Assembly: GCA_014729565.1 (NCBI GenBank)
Contig: WJJR01000404.1
Span: forward strand, 1-10,996
Source: Candidatus Zixiibacteriota bacterium
GTDB taxonomy: Bacteria; Zixibacteria; MSB-5A5; WJJR01
Direction: 5' to 3'
Length of the DNA stretch: 10,996 nucleotides
In this document: in pieces, positions 6,406-10,996 of the stretch
How positions within the stretch are numbered: position 1 is the stretch's first letter
Layout of the letters: each line of letters starts with the position of its first letter
Made by a program: the position numbers and the translations under genes
Notes under the pieces: model-generated
What the model was told of the DNA's origin: nothing
Databases searched by the model: none
What the model saw: the letters and a program-made list of their open reading frames with translations, nothing else

Positions 6406-6798
6406 AATCATCTGTGTCTTCCCTCGATACACCCCCCTTTCCTGATGGAACCTGCATTGCTGTTGCCAATCGCTCGATCTTCCTGCCGAGCGTGCACTAT
6501 CTCTACTAACATTCTCACGAACGAGTTTCCGGTCCCGGACTGTAGACGAACAAGGTGTGGTCGTGTGCAAGTTCATATGGGCGAGCCGGTTACTCCAAAC
6601 CGGAATGGGTCAGGTCCTATCTCGTATCCCGCCAATCGATATGTTGCTGCCTGACAATCATACCCGTCCTCGGGAAACGAGTTCCCGAAAATAGACATCC
6701 TGATATCTGACTTGCCATGCATACCGACAAAAAACAACACTTTCTGTCCCGTTAACGTCTTGTCCAATAGCACGTTGTGCTCTTGTGCGCCGGTGCGG

Positions 6799-8718
6799 CT
6801 ATCTCCGGGCGGCCTTCAATGAAACCTGCAAAACATACAGGCCCATTAACAGGTAGATCCCCAGTGACAGCAGGTCTGAGTCAATGATCGTGATCGGGAG
6901 GTTTGCTCCCGATGTGATCGCGACGGCCAGACCGATTCCCGTCAGCGCTTCGCCGGCGATCAATCCCGACGATAACAGCGTGCCGCGGGTTTGCGCACGT
7001 TCGGTCGCTTCGGGACCTCGCTTGCGTGTGAGTAACCGCATCACCCACGCAATCATCCCACCCAGAAACAGACCAGAGGTGGTCCCAAAAGGAAGATAGA
7101 TACCAACGGCTACCGGCATCGGGTAGGCCCGAAACTTGGTGCGTTTCCGCAATACCTCATCAATGACGATAATCCCGACCGCGACCAGACTGCCGATCCA
7201 GACCATGTTCCACGGCAGGTGAGCATCGGTGAACATCGCACTGGTCAAGCTGGCGAAGAGCGACGCTTGTGGTGCGCCGAGCGATCCCGGTTCGCCGGTG
7301 CCGATGCCCCAGGCGTTGTGCAGCAGGGACAACACCCAGGCAAATGTGAATGCGGGCGCAAGCACGCCCAATAACTCCACCCACTGCTGTTTGCGCGGTG
7401 TTGCTCCAACCAGAAATCCGGTTTTTAAATCCTGTGAAATGTCGCCGGCCGTGCAGACGGCGCAGCAGACCACCCCCGCAACTCCCAACGTCGCGATAAT
7501 GCCCATGGTGCCTTTCAGTCCAAAACCAAGGAGAATCGCCGCCGTGAACAAGACCGCGGTAATCGTCATGCCCGAAACCGGGCTGTTTGACGATCCGACC
7601 ACGCCGCAGATGTAGGCCGCTACCGACACCAGCAGGAAGGCGGCAATCACCATGATGATTGTGGTGAGGGCGGCAATGGCGAACGAGTGAACCAGGAAGG
7701 CGTAGAGGAAGAACATCGGGATCATCGTAAGCAGCATGATGACCGACACTTCGCGTTTCGTCATGGTCAACGCGGTACGATCCACCGCAAGATGACCGGA
7801 GACTTTTTCATAAGCGGCACCGACGGCTTTGAGGCCGTGAACGATGCTGGCCCGGACTTTGATCAACGACCAGACACCCGAGACGGCCATGGCGCCGACA
7901 CCCATGTAGCGGATGTTGTGATCCCACAAGTCCCAGGCCGCGTCGAGGGAACTCATCGACGCCAGTTCGGGATGGTTGGGCGACATGATTGGAATGCCGA
8001 TCAACCAGCCCAGGACACTGCCGCCAAACACCATGATGGCGATATTCGGGCCGACGATATATCCGACGCCGATCAGCGAGACCGACATGTCGAAGCCGCC
8101 GTAGAAGATCGACTGGCCAATGCGAAACGCTCCTTCCACGGTCGAGCGGATGATTGACAGGGCCGAAACGAGGACCTTGAAGGCGACACCAAGTCCCAGC
8201 GCCTGAAAGAGGCTCTTTGCGCCGGTGCCGCCGGTGTCACCCGCTTCAAGCACCTTGGAACACGCCACACCTTCCGGGTAAACCAATTCGGGATCGCCAA
8301 TGACGAGCGACTCGCGCAGGGGCACCATGAACATGACCCCCAAAGTGCCGCCCAGAAGGGCAATCAAACCGGTTTCCCAGAACTTGAAGTCACCCCAGAC
8401 GCCGGCGATGACCAGCGCGGGAACGGTAAAGATGATGCCCGCTGCCAACGACTCGCCGGTGGAGGCAATAGTCTGAACGATGTTGTTTTCCAGAATCGAG
8501 CCGGATCGTAATACACCGCGGAGAATAGCCATCGAAATCACGGCCGCCGGAATGCTGGCGGACACGGTCATCCCGACCTTCAATCCGAGGTAGGTGTTGG
8601 CGGCGGCGAGGACAATGGCGAGGATAATGCCGAGGGTGATGGCCTTCGCAGAGGCTTCGGGCGGAAACGTCATTCCTGCGGAGCCTGCCGGCCCATCCGG
8701 ATTCGCTTGAGTCGTCAA
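6799..8718 (-). CDS. OPT-family oligopeptide transporter
   Basis: A 639-aa polytopic inner-membrane protein of the oligopeptide transporter (OPT/YSL) family, which takes up peptides or metal chelates with protons. Hydrophobic segments run along the whole chain, probably 14-16 membrane spans. The N-terminal block ITLGIILAIVLAAANTYLGLKVG and the following NNIVQTIASTGESLAAG are family signatures, and the protein ends in a last hydrophobic span before KAARR. Substrate cannot be told from sequence; bacterial members of this type are mostly untested. The start is TTG at 8718, chosen because GGGAG (8731-8727) lies 8 nt upstream and the hydrophilic residues MTTQANPDGPAGSAG make a normal cytoplasmic N-terminus. 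An internal ATG near 8673 is the alternative. It is divergent from the TPR lipoprotein gene and has no same-strand neighbour within 600 bp, so it is likely transcribed alone. Confidence 0.93.
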   Translation of the reverse strand: MTTQANPDGPAGSAGMTFPPEASAKAITLGIILAIVLAAANTYLGLKVGMTVSASIPAAVISMAILRGVLRSGSILENNIVQTIASTGESLAAGIIFTVPALVIAGVWGDFKFWETGLIALLGGTLGVMFMVPLRESLVIGDPELVYPEGVACSKVLEAGDTGGTGAKSLFQALGLGVAFKVLVSALSIIRSTVEGAFRIGQSIFYGGFDMSVSLIGVGYIVGPNIAIMVFGGSVLGWLIGIPIMSPNHPELASMSSLDAAWDLWDHNIRYMGVGAMAVSGVWSLIKVRASIVHGLKAVGAAYEKVSGHLAVDRTALTMTKREVSVIMLLTMIPMFFLYAFLVHSFAIAALTTIIMVIAAFLLVSVAAYICGVVGSSNSPVSGMTITAVLFTAAILLGFGLKGTMGIIATLGVAGVVCCAVCTAGDISQDLKTGFLVGATPRKQQWVELLGVLAPAFTFAWVLSLLHNAWGIGTGEPGSLGAPQASLFASLTSAMFTDAHLPWNMVWIGSLVAVGIIVIDEVLRKRTKFRAYPMPVAVGIYLPFGTTSGLFLGGMIAWVMRLLTRKRGPEATERAQTRGTLLSSGLIAGEALTGIGLAVAITSGANLPITIIDSDLLSLGIYLLMGLYVLQVSLKAARR

Positions 8719-8934
8719 GTTGGAGTCTCCCGTTGAACTAGTCCCATGTTAACGCCGATGCTCTATTTAAGTAGCGGTTGTGCTGTCACATTGCTCCATT
8801 GTGAGTCGTCACCATTGCGGGTTTGCGTGACAACAGGGGAGGGGATATCATAAGCTGCGATGGTACAGGCGGATGCACAACGACTCAAGATAAATTTGGC
8901 CATTCGGTCGGCCGTTTTCTGCATTTCCCACAAT

Positions 8935-8954
8935 GCTACACGACGCTACACGAC
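8935..8954. repeat. Perfect tandem repeat, 2 x GCTACACGAC
   Basis: GCTACACGAC occurs at 8935-8944 and again directly at 8945-8954. Ten base pairs is close to one helical turn, so the two copies would face the same side of DNA, as in direct-repeat binding sites. It lies about 125-145 bp upstream of the TPR lipoprotein start. A simple slippage duplication is equally possible. Confidence 0.5.
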
Positions 8955-8961
8955 CCATGGG

Positions 8962-8975
8962 CGGGCAGTTGCCCG
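8962..8975. repeat. Small palindrome CGGGCA-GT-TGCCCG
   Basis: A perfect 6-bp inverted repeat with a 2-nt centre, 8 nt after the tandem repeat and about 105 bp before the TPR lipoprotein start. It could be an operator for that gene; no T-run follows, so it is not a terminator. Confidence 0.35.
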
Positions 8976-9079
8976 GGAGATCGCACAGAAATCAGAGGAA
9001 CAACCGCCTTTCTTGGGGAATTCCTAGATCACAAGGCGTGTATGAACGTATGAAGAGGAACAGGACGGCCTGAGAATCG

Positions 9080-10807
9080 ATGTTGAACTTCGTTGAACCA
9101 TATTTGAAACGTACGCGATGGGCTCCCTGGCGCTACGCTGGTGCCCTGCTTCTGGTGTTGAGCAGTATCGTCGTATTCGGTTGCGCGGGAAATGCGCAGC
9201 AGGTGTCGACATCCGACGGCCGGCCGCAGCGCGGCGACGAAGAGCTGGATCCGATGGCGTTTCAGCATTTTTCGGTGGGCACGATTGCGATGGCGGCCGG
9301 TGATTTACCGACGGCGATTACGCATTTCAAGCGGGCGTTGCGATTCGACCCGAAATCGTATGAGATCCGCATGACGCTGGCCGAGGCGTTCTTCCTGGGT
9401 GGCAACTATAAGGATGCGATTGCGACCGCGTCGGTGGTCGAGCCGCGCAACTTGCGGGTGTTGGACTTTCTCGGGAAATGCTACCGCTATACCAATCAGA
9501 ATGACCATGCCGACACGGTGTACCGCGAGGTGATTGCGCGTGACACGACCGATGCGTCGGCGTACTGGTATTTATCCCGCTTGTCGGAACGAAATGGTGA
9601 GTATGCCGCCGCCGCCGGATACCTGATGCACGCGGCACGCTTGCGGGCGAGTGCCCGGTATTTCCAGGAAGCCGGCGATCTCTTCTCCCGCGCGTCGGAG
9701 TTCCAACGCGCCCAGGAGGCCTACGCCGAGTCGATCAAGCGCGATTCGACCATCGCGAATCGTCGTGCGATCATCGGCAAAGCGCAGGCCCATGAGGCGG
9801 TCGGAGAGCATGACGCTGCATTGGAAGTGTATCAGCATGCTCGCAATCTCGATCCGGATGATCTCAGCGTGCGGAAACGTCTGATCAGCCACTATCTGTA
9901 TGTTGATCAGCCCGATTCGGCGATCGCCGAAATTCGCCGCTTGCTCGAGATCACCGCCGACGTTCAGGAGGAGACACGTCTGGGTGTGTTGTTGTTCGGA
10001 ACCGAACGCTACGATGAAGCCGAGGAGGTATTCCAAAGGCTGCAGGAGCGCGGAGAGTCGTACATCTCATTGTACTACCTCGGCCGCTTGATGCAGACGC
10101 GTGAAGACTTCGACTCCGCGAAGTCCTACTACTGGGACGCGGTGGCGGTCGATGACACGATCACCGATGGCTGGATCGCGCTCATGAGTGCGTTGATCGC
10201 ACAGGATTCGGTCGATCGCGCCGTCGAGGTGGCCGACGAGGCAATCGACCGGACCAATCAGCCGATACCGTTTTGGTATTACCTCGGCGCCAGCGCTGCC
10301 CGCCGGCAATCATACGATTCTGCCATTACCTATTTGCAGCAGGCGCATTCATTCGACTCCACCGATTCGCGCGTGGAGTTCGCCCTCGCTTCGGCATTGG
10401 AACGCAGTGGCCGGTTTGCGCAGTCTGCCTTGATGTTTTCACGCTTGATCCGTCGCGAACCGCATCATGCACCGGCGTTGAACTATCTGGGCTACATGTA
10501 TGCCGACAGCGGGATACACCTCGATGAGTCGCTCGAACTCATTGAACGCGCGCTGGCGGTGGATCCTGATAATCCGGCCTTCCTGGACAGCTATGCCTGG
10601 ATCTTGTATCGGTTGGGCCGGCTCGAAGAGGCCGAGGAGCACATGCGCAAAGCCATCGAGCGCGCCGACTCGGATCCCGTCATGTTTGAACATCTCGGCG
10701 ACATCCTTGCCGCTCAGGGCAAAGACGATGAGGCGCGTCGTCATTGGCAACATGCGCTCGAGATCGATCCCCAGAACGATAGTGTGCGTGCAAAGCTGGA
10801 GCCGTAA
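9080..10807 (+). CDS. TPR-repeat lipoprotein
   Basis: A 575-aa exported tetratricopeptide-repeat protein, presumably a scaffold for protein-protein contacts at the cell envelope. The N-terminus has basic residues (KRTRWAPWR), a hydrophobic stretch GALLLVLSSIVV and the lipobox VFGC with the lipidated cysteine at C35; the box is acceptable though Phe at -2 is not typical. After a short polar linker, TPR units begin at about residue 61 (AFQHFSVGTIAMAAGDLPTA) and continue almost to the end, about a dozen or more helical pairs. The last ones (about 464-575: LNYLGYMYADSG, YAWILYRLGRLEEAEEHM, HLGDILAAQGKDDEARRHW) fit the TPR consensus best, with W/L-G-Y-A-P spacing. There is no catalytic motif. ATG 9080 is used although its best ribosome-binding-like sequence, AGGA (9062-9065), is 14 nt away. 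No partner gene is adjacent; only non-coding repeats follow the stop. Confidence 0.88.
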   Translation: MLNFVEPYLKRTRWAPWRYAGALLLVLSSIVVFGCAGNAQQVSTSDGRPQRGDEELDPMAFQHFSVGTIAMAAGDLPTAITHFKRALRFDPKSYEIRMTLAEAFFLGGNYKDAIATASVVEPRNLRVLDFLGKCYRYTNQNDHADTVYREVIARDTTDASAYWYLSRLSERNGEYAAAAGYLMHAARLRASARYFQEAGDLFSRASEFQRAQEAYAESIKRDSTIANRRAIIGKAQAHEAVGEHDAALEVYQHARNLDPDDLSVRKRLISHYLYVDQPDSAIAEIRRLLEITADVQEETRLGVLLFGTERYDEAEEVFQRLQERGESYISLYYLGRLMQTREDFDSAKSYYWDAVAVDDTITDGWIALMSALIAQDSVDRAVEVADEAIDRTNQPIPFWYYLGASAARRQSYDSAITYLQQAHSFDSTDSRVEFALASALERSGRFAQSALMFSRLIRREPHHAPALNYLGYMYADSGIHLDESLELIERALAVDPDNPAFLDSYAWILYRLGRLEEAEEHMRKAIERADSDPVMFEHLGDILAAQGKDDEARRHWQHALEIDPQNDSVRAKLEP

Positions 10808-10837
10808 CGGTTGAAGCGAATCGTTTCCCCACTACAC

Positions 10838-10991
10838 GGGGCGTGTTGAAAAAGTCGTGTGTTGACTCCAGAACGGATGATGTAACTGCAATGAGACAAT
10901 CATAACCTCGCGTAGGTGCGGCTCTTAGCCGCACCGGTCCGGTTAAGAGCCGGACCTACGTGATAACCCCATGGGTCGTTCAACACACCCC
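10838..10991. mobile_element. Possible MITE-like element bounded by 13-bp inverted repeats
   Basis: GGGGCGTGTTGAA (10838-10850) and TTCAACACACCCC (10979-10991) are inverted repeats matching at 12 of 13 positions, bounding 154 bp with no coding capacity. The left end is followed by AAAGTC, recalling the TGTTGAAAAAGTC termini seen in several IS families (recalled, not checked). A second direct copy TGTGTTGA lies at 10858-10865. No clear target duplication flanks the ends. It could be a decayed IS remnant, a non-autonomous element, or the edge of a larger element cut by the window end. A REP pair sits inside it. Confidence 0.4.
10912..10959. repeat. Inverted pair of GTAG-headed REP-like hairpins (BIME-like)
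   Basis: First arm, plus strand: GTAG (10912-10915), stem GGTGCGGCT (10915-10923) / AGCCGCACC (10927-10935), loop CTT, perfect 9 bp. Second arm, minus strand: GTAG (10959-10956), stem GGTCCGG (10956-10950) / CCGGACC (10942-10936). Both arms share GTAGGT.CGGCTCTTA when read from their heads. They abut with the heads outward, the arrangement of bacterial interspersed mosaic elements. The arms differ at one stem pair by a compensated change. It lies about 105 bp after the stop of the TPR lipoprotein gene. Confidence 0.8.
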
Positions 10992-10996
10992 AAGCG

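Larger units (their letters stand above)
6154..6798. other. Gene-free region between OPT transporter and secreted-protein gene
   Basis: 645 bp with no convincing gene on either strand. Open frames of 90-107 codons exist but have no recognisable motif, no clear ribosome-binding site and overlap one another. The half nearer 6153 probably holds the promoter and a leader of about 190 nt for the secreted-protein gene. The half nearer 6799 is downstream of the OPT transporter; it contains a 7-bp hairpin TCGGGAA-ACGAG-TTCCCGA (6672-6690) without a following T-run on either strand. Confidence 0.7.
8719..9079. other. Divergent intergenic region between OPT transporter and TPR lipoprotein
   Basis: 361 bp between two divergent start codons, so it must contain promoters for both, but no box pair stands out. 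It contains a tandem 10-bp repeat (8935-8954) and a small palindrome (8962-8975). A 76-codon open frame (8823-9053, plus) has no recognisable features and is not called a gene. Confidence 0.65.

Noticed and set aside
6253..6654. Overlapping open frames of 90-107 codons on both strands in the 6154-6798 gap
   Set aside because: No motif, no convincing ribosome-binding site, mutual overlap, and residue composition unlike the neighbouring genes; likely chance open frames.
6672..6690. Hairpin TCGGGAA/TTCCCGA downstream of the OPT gene as its terminator
   Set aside because: On the minus strand the T-rich bases come before the stem, not after, and the hairpin is about 110 nt past the stop.
8823..9053. 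76-codon plus-strand open frame upstream of the TPR lipoprotein
   Set aside because: No recognisable domain and it overlaps the repeats of a divergent promoter region.
10827..10850. CCCC...GGGG stem after the TPR lipoprotein as a terminator
   Set aside because: The stem is only about 4 bp and is followed by GTGTTGAAAAAG, not a T-run.
8950..10979. Shared ACGACCCATGGG at 8950-8961 and inverted near 10968-10979
   Set aside because: A 12-bp match built around a self-palindromic CCCATGGG is expected by chance in 11 kb.

Overview
The window carries seven protein-coding genes of a GC-rich, slow-accessory, chromosomal type. A secreted protein with a C-terminal sorting/FlgD-like tail (core NYPNPFNPSTEI), a TPR lipoprotein, a PAS histidine kinase and a fused homocysteine methyltransferase/MTHF reductase together suggest an uncultured FCB-group or Zixibacteria-like Gram-negative bacterium. 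This placement is an inference from protein style; no rRNA or marker gene is present to prove it.

Layout. Plus strand 1-4363: the 3' part of a PAS-HisKA-HATPase sensor kinase (its 5' end lies outside the window), then aroC (chorismate synthase), then a bifunctional homocysteine S-methyltransferase/5,10-methylene-THF reductase. Minus strand 4407-6153: a REP-associated tyrosine transposase (RAYT), a strong terminator, and a secreted protein with a sorting tail. A 645-bp gene-free stretch (6154-6798) follows, with a possible promoter and a palindromic operator candidate. Minus strand 6799-8718: an OPT-family transporter with a TTG start. A 361-bp gene-free divergent region separates it from a plus-strand TPR lipoprotein (9080-10807). 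The last ~190 bp is a repeat-rich non-coding tail.

The most interesting structure is a REP/RAYT system. Three hairpins with a GGAG head and the core CCGAGC-CCCA-GCTCGG surround the RAYT gene. One lies beyond its 3' end and two lie at or beyond its 5' end, in opposite orientation, so the GGAG heads face outward. Other hairpins with different stems but a GTAG head occur at 1053-1076 and as an inverted pair at 10912-10959. The two arms of that pair differ by a compensatory base-pair change, which points to selection on, or transposase recognition of, the folded hairpin. The pair is nested between 13-bp imperfect inverted repeats (10838-10850 / 10979-10991), possibly a MITE-like element. The metabolic genes look ordinary; the repeat/transposase biology is what merits follow-up.
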